A DNA stretch of 64,000 bases from an uncultured Maribacter sp. (GTDB lineage Bacteria > Bacteroidota > Bacteroidia > Flavobacteriales > Flavobacteriaceae). The position numbers were made by a program, and so were the translations under genes. The DNA is taken from NCBI RefSeq assembly GCF_947495965.1, contig NZ_CANMBB010000010.1:62001-126000 (forward strand). Direction: 5' to 3'. Positions 32,171 to 40,262 of this stretch are shown here, piece after piece. How positions within the stretch are numbered: the first letter of the stretch is position 1; each line of letters opens with the position of its first letter. The notes beneath the pieces are model-generated. The model was not told the origin of the DNA and ran no database searches. It saw only the letters and a program-made list of their open reading frames with translations.

Positions 32171-33517
32171 TTATTTAAACAAATTTTTAAGAACAAAACT
32201 AAAAAGTACATCTTGATTGTATCTTTCTATGAGTACTTCAATTCTTTTTCCTTCTTTATCGTTTAGCATTTGTAATACTTCTTGAATTTTGTATTTATGT
32301 ATACGCTTACCATTTACAGCTAATATTACATCTCCTTGTTGCAATCCTGCGGCTTCCGCTGGGCTTCCCATTCTTATCCCAGATACCACAATCTCTGGCA
32401 CCAAACTTAATCTGGTAGTATTCTCTAAAAGAATTTGAACATTCCCAAAATATTTATCGTTTTTCTTTACTAGACCATTTGTATTAGCAATACGCTCAGA
32501 AACATACCGTACTCCATCATGTTGCAAATCTATTCCGCTTAAATTATATTGAAAAGCTTTATTGAAATTCCCATTCTTACGAATCGTCATTTTTTTATTT
32601 CTATAATCAAAAACAATATTAAAACGTTTTAATATTTCTCCGCCAACACTTCCATTTCTATTTCCCAATCTTTTAATAGAATTAAAGGTTTCTATATCTG
32701 GAAAAGCAGTTTTCGCATCTTTTACAGAAAAAGTGCCTAATCTAATACTGTTAATTTTAGTACGTCTACCAAAAATATCCCCCCCTAAACCTTTCCCTAA
32801 AAAATCTTCATAATTGTCTTGAGGCACATTAATATTTTCGTCTTCAAATAACCATACAGCATCACTACTACCAGTATCTACCAACATCTTAACTGGTAAA
32901 TTTTCTTTTCCATTTATATAAACATTAGCACCAACATACACTTTCTTTTTAATAATATTTATAGGCAAGATTTCACTTTTCTTGCTCTCTTTATATACAT
33001 AATTCTCTGGAGAATAAAACTTAATCACTTTTCTTGAATAATTTATATCTACAATAAAGTCTTTAAACAAATCATATCCTATAATTCCGTGAATTGGAAT
33101 TCCAATACTAGAGGAAAGATTTAAATCTTTATCCAAAACAACATATAAATGTTGATTACTATTTTTAATATCACCTAGTTTAAAAGTGTTACCTATAGAG
33201 CTAAGTCCTTTTATTGGCTCCCCCTTTCCTAAACCTCTAATACTTATTTCTGATACGTTATTAATTTGAACCGAATCTCGGTCTGATAAGTTAAATAATA
33301 TAGGTTTCTGAACCCCAGAATCTAAAATAAAAGATAACTCTGTGCCATTAACCTCAATTGGCATTATAATTAAGTTATTTATTAGTTGAAATTTTACTTT
33401 TTGACTCTTTTTTGAAGTAGGTAACGAAAACGTTTGCGAAAATCCTTTACTAAAAAAGAACGCAATAAGTAGCATACAAAAAGAGAAACTATACCTCAAA
33501 CCTTTTATTTTTAACAC
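32171..33517 (-). CDS. Retropepsin-like aspartic protease with PDZ domain
   Basis: A 448-residue exported protein (signal sequence about residues 9-28, ending SKGFSQ). It has two retropepsin-type half-domains. The first has the active-site-like LSFILDSGVQKPILF (Asp-Ser-Gly) near residue 65, and the second VKMLVDTGSSDAVWLF (Asp-Thr-Gly) near 210. A C-terminal PDZ domain contains MGSPAEAAGLQQGDVILAVN. Two D-T/S-G motifs in one chain would let a single polypeptide form a pepsin-like pair. It probably acts in the periplasm on proteins or envelope components; the substrate is unknown. Confidence 0.88.
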   Translation of the reverse strand: MLKIKGLRYSFSFCMLLIAFFFSKGFSQTFSLPTSKKSQKVKFQLINNLIIMPIEVNGTELSFILDSGVQKPILFNLSDRDSVQINNVSEISIRGLGKGEPIKGLSSIGNTFKLGDIKNSNQHLYVVLDKDLNLSSSIGIPIHGIIGYDLFKDFIVDINYSRKVIKFYSPENYVYKESKKSEILPINIIKKKVYVGANVYINGKENLPVKMLVDTGSSDAVWLFEDENINVPQDNYEDFLGKGLGGDIFGRRTKINSIRLGTFSVKDAKTAFPDIETFNSIKRLGNRNGSVGGEILKRFNIVFDYRNKKMTIRKNGNFNKAFQYNLSGIDLQHDGVRYVSERIANTNGLVKKNDKYFGNVQILLENTTRLSLVPEIVVSGIRMGSPAEAAGLQQGDVILAVNGKRIHKYKIQEVLQMLNDKEGKRIEVLIERYNQDVLFSFVLKNLFK

Positions 33518-33647
33518 ATTACGTTGTAAAAATTATAAAAAATAGGGTAAATTTCCTAGATATTTAACAAAAAAAGCCTCCTAAATAAACCTTTGTATTT
33601 ATTGTTTGTCTTGTTAGGTTTCCTCATTTTTGTATAAAATTTGTTAT

Positions 33648-34838
33648 ATGCCTAAAATTTCTAATAAAGGGATTAATATGCCCGAGTCTCCAATACGTAA
33701 ATTGGTTCCTTTTGCAGAACAAGCAAAAAAGAATGGTGCTAAGGTAATACACTTAAACATAGGGCAACCAGATATAAAAACACCACAAATAGCTCTAGAC
33801 GCTGTTAAAAATAATACATTAAGTGTTATTGCCTACAGTAGAACAGAAGGCTCCGATATTTTTAGAGAAAAGATTGCTGCTTATTATTTAAAAAATAATA
33901 TTGTAGTTAATTCTTCGGATATTATTGTAACTACTGGCGGTTCTGAAGCACTTTCTTTTGCAATGGGTAGTATTGCAGATCATGAGGATGAAATTATAAT
34001 TCCGGAACCTTTTTACGCTAATTATAATGGGTTTGCTACTGCAACCGGAGTTAAAGTAGTACCAGTTGTATCTACAATAGAAAATAATTTTGCACTACCT
34101 CCTATTGATGATTTTGAAAAACTAATTACCCCTAAAACAAAAGCAATATTAATATGTAATCCAGGCAACCCAACTGGATACTTATATAGCAAAGAAGAAA
34201 TTAAAAAGCTTACTGAAATTGTAAAAAAACACGATTTGTTTTTAATTGCAGATGAAGTTTATAGAGAGTTTACCTATGACAACAAAGAACATTACTCTAT
34301 TTTACAAGAAGAAGGTCTTGAAGATAATGCTATTGTAATAGATTCTGTTTCTAAAAGATATAGTATGTGTGGCGCAAGAATAGGGTATTTAGTTTCTAAA
34401 AACAAAGAATTTATTAAAACAGCTATAAAGTTTGCACAAGCAAGACTGTCCCCACCTACCTATGCACAAATAGCAAGTGAAGCTGCATTAGATACACCGC
34501 AAAGTTATTTTGATGATGTAAAAAAAGAATATGTAGAAAGAAGAAACACGCTAACAACTGAATTAAAAAAAATAGATGGTGTAAAAGTTGCAATGCCTAA
34601 TGGTGCTTTTTACTGTATTGCAGAATTACCTATAAAAAGTGCCGATGATTTTGCACAATGGCTATTAGAAGATTTTAGATATAAAGGAGAAACAGTAATG
34701 GTAGCCCCTGCAGCTGGTTTTTATGCAACTAAAGGTTTAGGGCTAAACCAAATAAGAATTGCATACGTTTTAGACCAAGAAAGTTTAAAAAGAGCTGTTA
34801 CTATACTAAAAGAAGCACTTAAGAGTTATATAGGGTAA
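33648..34838 (+). CDS. PLP-dependent class I/II aminotransferase
   Basis: A 396-residue fold-type I aminotransferase related to aspartate aminotransferases. Features are HLNIGQPDIKTP near the N-terminus, TTGGSEALSFAMG (phosphate-binding region), AILICNPGNPTGYLYS and ADEVYREFTYD (PLP-ring Asp). The Schiff-base lysine is in DSVSKRYSMCGARIGY, and the final Arg region is NQIRIAYVLD. The ATG at 33648 is preferred to an in-frame TTG at 33630. Its stop overlaps the murB start (TAATG). The amino-acid specificity is not determined by the sequence. Confidence 0.93.
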   Translation: MPKISNKGINMPESPIRKLVPFAEQAKKNGAKVIHLNIGQPDIKTPQIALDAVKNNTLSVIAYSRTEGSDIFREKIAAYYLKNNIVVNSSDIIVTTGGSEALSFAMGSIADHEDEIIIPEPFYANYNGFATATGVKVVPVVSTIENNFALPPIDDFEKLITPKTKAILICNPGNPTGYLYSKEEIKKLTEIVKKHDLFLIADEVYREFTYDNKEHYSILQEEGLEDNAIVIDSVSKRYSMCGARIGYLVSKNKEFIKTAIKFAQARLSPPTYAQIASEAALDTPQSYFDDVKKEYVERRNTLTTELKKIDGVKVAMPNGAFYCIAELPIKSADDFAQWLLEDFRYKGETVMVAPAAGFYATKGLGLNQIRIAYVLDQESLKRAVTILKEALKSYIG

Positions 34839-35854
34839 TGCAGATATTACAAGATATACCTTTAAAAAATTACAATACTTTTGGTATTGCTGTTACAGCA
34901 AAATACTTTTGTGAGGTTACTACTTTAAAAGAACTAAAAGAAGCTCTTTCTTTAAAAGACTACCCTTCTAAATTTATTTTAAGTGGCGGAAGCAATATGC
35001 TACTTACTAAAAATATAAATGCACTTGTAATTTACATTAACCTTAAAGGAATTACAGTTGTTAAAGAAGACGAAAAACATGTAACCTTAAAAATAATGGC
35101 TGGAGAAAACTGGCATAACATGGTTTTGTGGACGCTAAAAAACAACTACGGAGGCATAGAAAACATGTCTTTAATTCCTGGTAAAGTTGGCACAGCCCCA
35201 ATTCAAAACATAGGTGCTTATGGGGTAGAATTAAAAGACCATTTTGTAAAATGCCAAACCATAAATACCGAAACTTTAGAGGAACATTCTTTTACTAAAG
35301 AAGACTGCAAATTTGGATATAGAGACTCTTTTTTTAAACAAGAAGGAAAAGGTAAGCATATAATAACAGCTGTTTTTCTAGAGCTTACCAAAAAAAATCA
35401 TATCTTAAATACATCTTATGGCTCTATAGAAGAAGAATTGAAAAAGGAAAATATTACAAATCCTACCATTCAAGATGTTTCTAATGCTGTCATAGCCATA
35501 AGACAAAGTAAATTACCAGACCCAAAAAAAATAGGAAATAGTGGTAGTTTTTTTAAGAACCCAATTATTTCTGAAAAAGATTTTAAAGAATTTAGTTTAA
35601 AAAACCCAGAGGCTCCATTCTACAAAATAACAGAAAAAGAATATAAAATACCCGCAGGTTGGCTTATAGAACAAAGTGGTTTTAAAGGAAAACGATATGG
35701 AGATGCAGGCGTACATACTAAACAAGCATTAGTTTTAGTAAATTATGCAAATGCTACTGGAGAAGAAATAGTACAATTAGCATCTAAAATTATAAAAGAG
35801 GTACAAATAAAATTTAATATTACCATTGTACCAGAAGTAAACATAATAAAATAA
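34838..35854 (+). CDS. murB: UDP-N-acetylenolpyruvoylglucosamine reductase
   Basis: A 338-residue FAD enzyme that completes UDP-MurNAc synthesis in the cytoplasm. It is the E. coli-like long type, shown by NTFGIAVTAKYF, the FAD-binding LSGGSNMLLT, SLIPGKVGTAPIQNIGAYG, YRDSFFK, the catalytic-Ser motif GNSGSFFKNP and the C-terminal KIPAGWLIEQSGFKGKRYG. It overlaps the aminotransferase stop by one base and is probably translationally coupled to it. Confidence 0.96.
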   Translation: MQILQDIPLKNYNTFGIAVTAKYFCEVTTLKELKEALSLKDYPSKFILSGGSNMLLTKNINALVIYINLKGITVVKEDEKHVTLKIMAGENWHNMVLWTLKNNYGGIENMSLIPGKVGTAPIQNIGAYGVELKDHFVKCQTINTETLEEHSFTKEDCKFGYRDSFFKQEGKGKHIITAVFLELTKKNHILNTSYGSIEEELKKENITNPTIQDVSNAVIAIRQSKLPDPKKIGNSGSFFKNPIISEKDFKEFSLKNPEAPFYKITEKEYKIPAGWLIEQSGFKGKRYGDAGVHTKQALVLVNYANATGEEIVQLASKIIKEVQIKFNITIVPEVNIIK

Positions 35855-35877
35855 CCCCCGTATAACATACGAGGGTT
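35853..35877 (+). terminator. Possible terminator after murB
   Basis: AACCCCCGTAT / ATACGAGGGTT, an 11-bp stem with one mismatch and a 3-nt loop right at the murB stop codon. No T tract follows, so it is a weak call. Confidence 0.4.
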
Positions 35878-36057
35878 ACATCAAACCAACCAAAAATAAA
35901 TGTACAATAACCAGTTGTACATTTACAACTTTAATATTTTTTTATATACGCTAAGTATAACAATCAATTTAATAATTTAGCGTTTACAAATATATACGGT
36001 AAAAAAGAAGCTATTGGATGCCGAGAACTCCATATTTATAAAGCTTTATAATATTAT

Positions 36058-36618
36058 ATGAGCGCACTACTTGAAAAACATATTGTAGAACTTTTGCAAG
36101 AGAGGAATGAAAAAGCAATTTCTCTTCTCTATGAACATTATGGAGATACTTTATATGGTGTAGCCCATAAAGTTGTAAGAAACAATGATTTAGCTCAAGA
36201 CGTTTTACAAGAAAGCTTTGTTAAAATCTGGAAAAAATCGGATTCTTATGACCCTTCTAAAGCTAAATTATTTACTTGGTTATTTAGAATAACTAGGAAT
36301 ACTGCTATAGATAAATTAAGAAGTGTTAATACAAAAACAGATAAGGAAATCCAAATGGATGTTTCTGACGTATATAATTTAGGCGTAGAAAGTATTAGAC
36401 CTGATTTAATTGACGTCCGAGAAAATTTAGATAAAATAGAAAGTAAATATCAAATTGTTTTAGAAGCCTTGTTTTTTCAAGGAATGACACAACAAGAAGC
36501 TAGCGATGAGTTAGATATTCCTTTAGGAACTATTAAATCTAGATTAAAAATAGGTTTACGTGAATTAAAAAAGATATACAATCCAGCTATATTACTTGCG
36601 CTTCTATTAAATATATAA
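36058..36618 (+). CDS. ECF-type RNA polymerase sigma factor
   Basis: A 186-residue sigma-70 family protein with regions 2 and 4 only. Region 2 has LYEHYGDTLYGVAHKVVRN, DLAQDVLQESFVKIWK and AKLFTWLFRITRNTAIDKLR. Region 4 has FFQGMTQQEASDELDIPLG and TIKSRLKIGLRELKK. It is similar to the SigK/RpoE groups paired with RskA-type anti-sigma factors, and just such a gene starts 2 bp downstream. It presumably responds to an envelope or redox signal through that partner. Confidence 0.93.
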   Translation: MSALLEKHIVELLQERNEKAISLLYEHYGDTLYGVAHKVVRNNDLAQDVLQESFVKIWKKSDSYDPSKAKLFTWLFRITRNTAIDKLRSVNTKTDKEIQMDVSDVYNLGVESIRPDLIDVRENLDKIESKYQIVLEALFFQGMTQQEASDELDIPLGTIKSRLKIGLRELKKIYNPAILLALLLNI

Positions 36619-36620
36619 TT

Positions 36621-37379
36621 ATGAAAGAAAAGATAAAAATATTTTTAGATTCTGATCTTCTAGAAAAATATCTATTAGGTTCTACTAATGATATGGAATC
36701 TATGCAAGTAGAGCGTTATATAGCAATGTATCCGGAGGTAAAAAAAACCTATGATGAGTTACAAGACAACTTAGAGACTTATGCTAAATTACATGCCATA
36801 AAAACTCCCGAAGGTCTTAAAGAAAAAATACATGCTAGAATAAAATCAGAACGTTCTGGTCGTAAGCAATTTTTTAGATATGCAATTGCCGCAAGTATTG
36901 TTGCTTGTATGTTTGCTAGTGCTTCTTATTTTTTCTGGAATCAAAACCAGAATTTACAGCAAGAAAACACTATTGTTACTAATAAAATAAAAACATTAGA
37001 AGCAGATATGAGACAACAATTGGAAGACGTAAGAAACCAATTTATTGTTCTTAACAATCCGCAGACTAAAAAATACAATGTAAGAGGTAATAAAATGGCT
37101 AGAGATTTAAAAGCCGTTGCTTACATAAACCCTGTAAAGAAATTATCTTACATAAACGTTAGTAAATTACCTGAATTACCTGAAGACCAATGTTACCAAA
37201 TGTGGGCAGAGGTAAATGGAGAAATGTTAAATTTAGGAATAATACAAGAAGCTGCTAGTAAAGATAAATTAACAGCACTACCCTATTCCGACAACGCAGT
37301 TAGTTATATAACAATAGAACCAAAAGGTGGTAATATAAGTCCAACTACAAACAAAATAGTTGCTAATATCGCGTATTAA
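36621..37379 (+). CDS. RskA-type anti-sigma factor
   Basis: A 252-residue membrane protein. The cytoplasmic N-terminus has the zinc-less anti-sigma helical pattern (DLLEKYLLGSTNDMESMQVE). One membrane helix follows (AIAASIVACMFASASYFFW, about residues 88-106), then a short coiled coil (QNLQQENTIVTNKIKTLEAD) and a periplasmic RskA domain with AVAYINPVKKLSYINVSKL and PEDQCYQMWAEVNGEMLNLG. It would hold the adjacent sigma factor inactive until released by proteolysis or another signal. A clear terminator ends the pair. Confidence 0.92.
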   Translation: MKEKIKIFLDSDLLEKYLLGSTNDMESMQVERYIAMYPEVKKTYDELQDNLETYAKLHAIKTPEGLKEKIHARIKSERSGRKQFFRYAIAASIVACMFASASYFFWNQNQNLQQENTIVTNKIKTLEADMRQQLEDVRNQFIVLNNPQTKKYNVRGNKMARDLKAVAYINPVKKLSYINVSKLPELPEDQCYQMWAEVNGEMLNLGIIQEAASKDKLTALPYSDNAVSYITIEPKGGNISPTTNKIVANIAY

Positions 37380-37401
37380 CCATCCCCTTCATAAAGTATT
37401 C

Positions 37402-37426
37402 ATAAAGCCCCATTTTGGGGCTTTAT
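37402..37426 (+). terminator. Terminator of the sigma/anti-sigma operon
   Basis: ATAAAGCCCC / GGGGCTTTAT with a 5-nt loop and a T-rich tail (TTTTATAT), 22 bp after the anti-sigma stop. Confidence 0.9.
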
Positions 37427-37431
37427 TTTTA

Positions 37432-37439
37432 TATCTTTG
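37432..37439 (+). promoter_or_regulatory. -7 element of the small Cys-rich protein gene
   Basis: TATCTTTG matches TAnnTTTG, 14 bp before the ATG at 37454, immediately after the preceding terminator. Confidence 0.55.
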
Positions 37440-37453
37440 TAAAAAATTTATTT

Positions 37454-37663
37454 ATGAAGTTGATACTACTTACTATAGGTCTTCTTTCCATTGCTTTTGC
37501 AGGAATTGCTATTAAAATATGGGCTAAAAAAGATGGTAAATTTGCTGGCACTTGTGCTAGTCAAAGTCCATTTTTAAATAAAGAAGGGGAAGCTTGCGGA
37601 ATGTGCGGAAAATTACCAAGCGAACAAGATTGCAAAAAAGATGCTACTCCAGAATTACAGTAG
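37454..37663 (+). CDS. Small membrane-anchored protein with four cysteines
   Basis: A 69-residue protein: an N-terminal hydrophobic helix (KLILLTIGLLSIAFAGIAI) and a short tail with four Cys (GTCASQ, GEACGMCGK and EQDCKK). The CGMCG pair and the spacing suggest metal or disulphide chemistry on the periplasmic side, but this is inference. I know similar small proteins from flavobacteria only as conserved hypothetical membrane or secreted proteins. The start at 37454 is chosen because a -7 promoter element lies just upstream and excludes the longer frame. It stands alone between two sigma-factor loci. Confidence 0.7.
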   Translation: MKLILLTIGLLSIAFAGIAIKIWAKKDGKFAGTCASQSPFLNKEGEACGMCGKLPSEQDCKKDATPELQ

Positions 37664-37706
37664 TTAAAAGTTATAAAATAAACTGTCATTATCTAAACCC
37701 CCTGTT

Positions 37707-38264
37707 TTGGACAGCAAACAAACCATTAATAATACTATAGAAAAAGCTAAATTAGGCAATCAAATTGCTTATAGTAAATTACTACATATCTTTTGGAATG
37801 ATGTTTATGGTTTTCAATTAAAAAGAACCGAAAACGAAAGTGATGCAGAAGATATAACCATACAAACTTTCTCTAAAGCTTTTGACAAATTAAGCACTTA
37901 TGATTCTTCTTATAAGTTTAAGACATGGTTAATTACCATTTCTAAAAACATACATGTAGACCTTTTAAGAAAAAGAAAAAAAGATATCATAAACGTAAAG
38001 GATAATAACGAAGACTACAAAAAAGTTCTAGATGATGCTCCTTCTGCAGAAGACCAACTTATAACAGAACAGAATTTAGCAACGCTTTTACAGCATATAA
38101 AAAAATTAAAACCGCACTACCAAGAAGTTATTAATCTTAGATATTTTAATGAACTTTCTTATGCTGCAATAGCTACCCAATTAAATGAGCCAATTAATAA
38201 TGTGAAAGTAAAACTCTTAAGAGCAAAAAAATTATTGGCCGAAGTTATTACCCGAAACAAATAA
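37707..38264 (+). CDS. ECF-type RNA polymerase sigma factor (TTG start)
   Basis: A 185-residue sigma-70 family protein with region 2 (YSKLLHIFWNDVYGFQLKRT, DAEDITIQTFSKAFDKL and KFKTWLITISKNIHVDLLR) and region 4 (EVINLRYFNELSYAAIATQL, NVKVKLLRAKKLLAEV). No ATG is available near the N-terminus, and the TTG at 37707 is the only sensible start, with an in-frame stop shortly upstream. No anti-sigma gene is next to it, so its control must lie elsewhere. lipA follows after 86 bp with its own promoter element. Confidence 0.88.
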   Translation: MDSKQTINNTIEKAKLGNQIAYSKLLHIFWNDVYGFQLKRTENESDAEDITIQTFSKAFDKLSTYDSSYKFKTWLITISKNIHVDLLRKRKKDIINVKDNNEDYKKVLDDAPSAEDQLITEQNLATLLQHIKKLKPHYQEVINLRYFNELSYAAIATQLNEPINNVKVKLLRAKKLLAEVITRNK

Positions 38265-38328
38265 AATATACTTTCATGTAATAAGTTTACCAAGCTTGTT
38301 TATAAGTATAACACCTTAATTTAGTTTG

Positions 38329-38336
38329 TATATTTG
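38329..38336 (+). promoter_or_regulatory. -7 element of lipA
   Basis: TATATTTG matches TAnnTTTG, 14 bp before the lipA ATG; no TTG at standard spacing. Confidence 0.5.
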
Positions 38337-38350
38337 TATAAAATTTACCT

Positions 38351-39226
38351 ATGAGCACAGATTCTATAAATCATGTTAAGCCACCAAAAGGAAAACCAAA
38401 ATGGTTACGTGTAAAATTACCAACAGGTAAAAAATACACGCAGTTAAGGGGCTTAGTAGACAAGTATGACCTACATACTATTTGCACCTCTGGTAGTTGT
38501 CCAAATATGGGCGAATGTTGGGGAGAAGGCACTGCCACTTTCATGATTTTAGGAAATGTTTGCACAAGATCTTGTGGTTTTTGTGGTGTAAAAACCGGCA
38601 GACCAGAAACTGTAGATTGGTCCGAGCCTGAGAAAGTTGCTCGTTCTATAAAAATAATGAGCATTAAACATGCCGTTATTACATCTGTAGATAGAGATGA
38701 CCTAAAGGATATGGGCTCAATAATATGGGCAGAAACGGTGAAAGCTATTCGTAGAATGAACCCTACCACAACCTTAGAAACCTTAATTCCAGATTTTCAA
38801 GGTATTGAAAGACATTTAGATCGTATTATAGAAGTTTCTCCAGAAGTTGTTTCTCATAACATGGAAACTGTAAAAAGACTAACTAGAGAGGTAAGAATAC
38901 AAGCTAAATACGAAAGGAGTCTTGAAGTATTAAGATACTTAAGAGAAAATGGCATAAACAGAACAAAATCTGGTATTATGTTAGGTTTAGGAGAGTTAGA
39001 AGAAGAAGTAATCCAAACAATGGAGGACTTAAGAAATGCTAAAGTAGATGTTGTTACTATTGGGCAATATTTACAACCTACTAAAAAACACCTACCTGTT
39101 CAACAATTTATACTCCCAGAACAATTTAAGAAGTATGAAGAAATTGGTTTAAAAATGGGTTTTAGACATGTAGAAAGTGGCGCATTAGTAAGGTCTTCTT
39201 ACAAGGCTCACAAACACATAAACTAA
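38351..39226 (+). CDS. lipA: Lipoyl synthase
   Basis: A 291-residue radical SAM enzyme inserting two sulphurs into protein-bound octanoyl groups to make lipoyl cofactors. Both iron-sulphur clusters are evident: the auxiliary-cluster motif [13 protein letters not shown] and the radical-SAM CxxxCxxC in [13 protein letters not shown]. The C-terminal RSSYKA motif supplies the Ser ligand of the auxiliary cluster. gap starts 26 bp downstream. Confidence 0.97.
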   Translation: MSTDSINHVKPPKGKPKWLRVKLPTGKKYTQLRGLVDKYDLHTICTSGSCPNMGECWGEGTATFMILGNVCTRSCGFCGVKTGRPETVDWSEPEKVARSIKIMSIKHAVITSVDRDDLKDMGSIIWAETVKAIRRMNPTTTLETLIPDFQGIERHLDRIIEVSPEVVSHNMETVKRLTREVRIQAKYERSLEVLRYLRENGINRTKSGIMLGLGELEEEVIQTMEDLRNAKVDVVTIGQYLQPTKKHLPVQQFILPEQFKKYEEIGLKMGFRHVESGALVRSSYKAHKHIN

Positions 39227-39251
39227 CTTTCTTTAAGAGTTTATTTTTTCC

Positions 39252-40262
39252 ATGAAAAAAATAAAAATTGGCATTAATGGTTTTGGAAGAATTGGAAGAA
39301 CCGTTTGTAGATTATTAAACCAACATAACCATTTAGAGGTAGTTGCTATTAATGACCTTGCAGATGCAAGAACACTAGCACATCTTTTAAAATATGATAG
39401 TATTCATGGTGTATTTCATGAAAATATAAGCCATAACCAAGATCATATTATTATTGGAGAACAATATATAAAGCTCTTTAATAACAACCATCCAAAAGAT
39501 ATTAACTGGAAAGACCAAGCTGTTGATCTTGTTATAGAATCTACGGGGAAATTTAAATCCAAAAAAGATTTAGATTTTCATATATCTAATGGTGCTAAAA
39601 AAGTAATTTTATCTGTACCCCCAGAAGAAGATTCTATTAAAATGATTGTTTGCGGCATTAATGAAAGTTCGCTTACTAATAACGACCATATCATATCTAA
39701 CGCATCTTGTACTACAAATAATGCTGCTCCAATGATAAAGGTTATAGAGGAACTTTGTGGTATAGAACAAGCATATATTACTACGATACATTCTTATACC
39801 TCGGACCAAAGTTTACATGACCAACCCCATAACGATTTAAGAAGAGCAAGAGCTGCCGGACAATCTATTGTTCCAACAACAACCGGTGCTGCAAAAGCCT
39901 TAACAAAGATTTTTCCAAAACTAGAAAATGTCATCGGTGGTTGTGGCATTCGAGTTCCCGTCCCAAATGGCTCTCTTACAGATATCACATTTAATGTAAA
40001 AAGGCTTACAAATATTAAAGAAATTAATGATACTTTTGAAAAAGTATCGAACAGCACGTTAAAAAACATAGTTTATTATACTGAAGACCCCATAGTATCT
40101 ATAGATATAAACAATAGTTCGTATTCTTGTACGTTTGATTCTCAGATGACGTCAGTTATCGGAAAAATGGTTAAAATTATTGGTTGGTATGATAACGAAA
40201 CTGGTTATAGCTCGAGAATAATAGACCTAATTAATATAATGATTCGTAAAAATTACATTTGA
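39252..40262 (+). CDS. gap: Glyceraldehyde-3-phosphate dehydrogenase, type I
   Basis: A 336-residue NAD(P)-dependent glycolytic/gluconeogenic enzyme. The Rossmann start IKIGINGFGRIGRTVCRLL, the catalytic Cys153 in SNASCTTNN, and WYDNETGYSSRIIDL at the C-terminus are conserved. The residue following the cofactor strand is AINDL, as in NAD-type enzymes. It sits between lipA and a hybrid histidine kinase whose start codon overlaps its stop, an unusual coupling. It may be one of several gap paralogues in the genome. Confidence 0.95.
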   Translation: MKKIKIGINGFGRIGRTVCRLLNQHNHLEVVAINDLADARTLAHLLKYDSIHGVFHENISHNQDHIIIGEQYIKLFNNNHPKDINWKDQAVDLVIESTGKFKSKKDLDFHISNGAKKVILSVPPEEDSIKMIVCGINESSLTNNDHIISNASCTTNNAAPMIKVIEELCGIEQAYITTIHSYTSDQSLHDQPHNDLRRARAAGQSIVPTTTGAAKALTKIFPKLENVIGGCGIRVPVPNGSLTDITFNVKRLTNIKEINDTFEKVSNSTLKNIVYYTEDPIVSIDINNSSYSCTFDSQMTSVIGKMVKIIGWYDNETGYSSRIIDLINIMIRKNYI

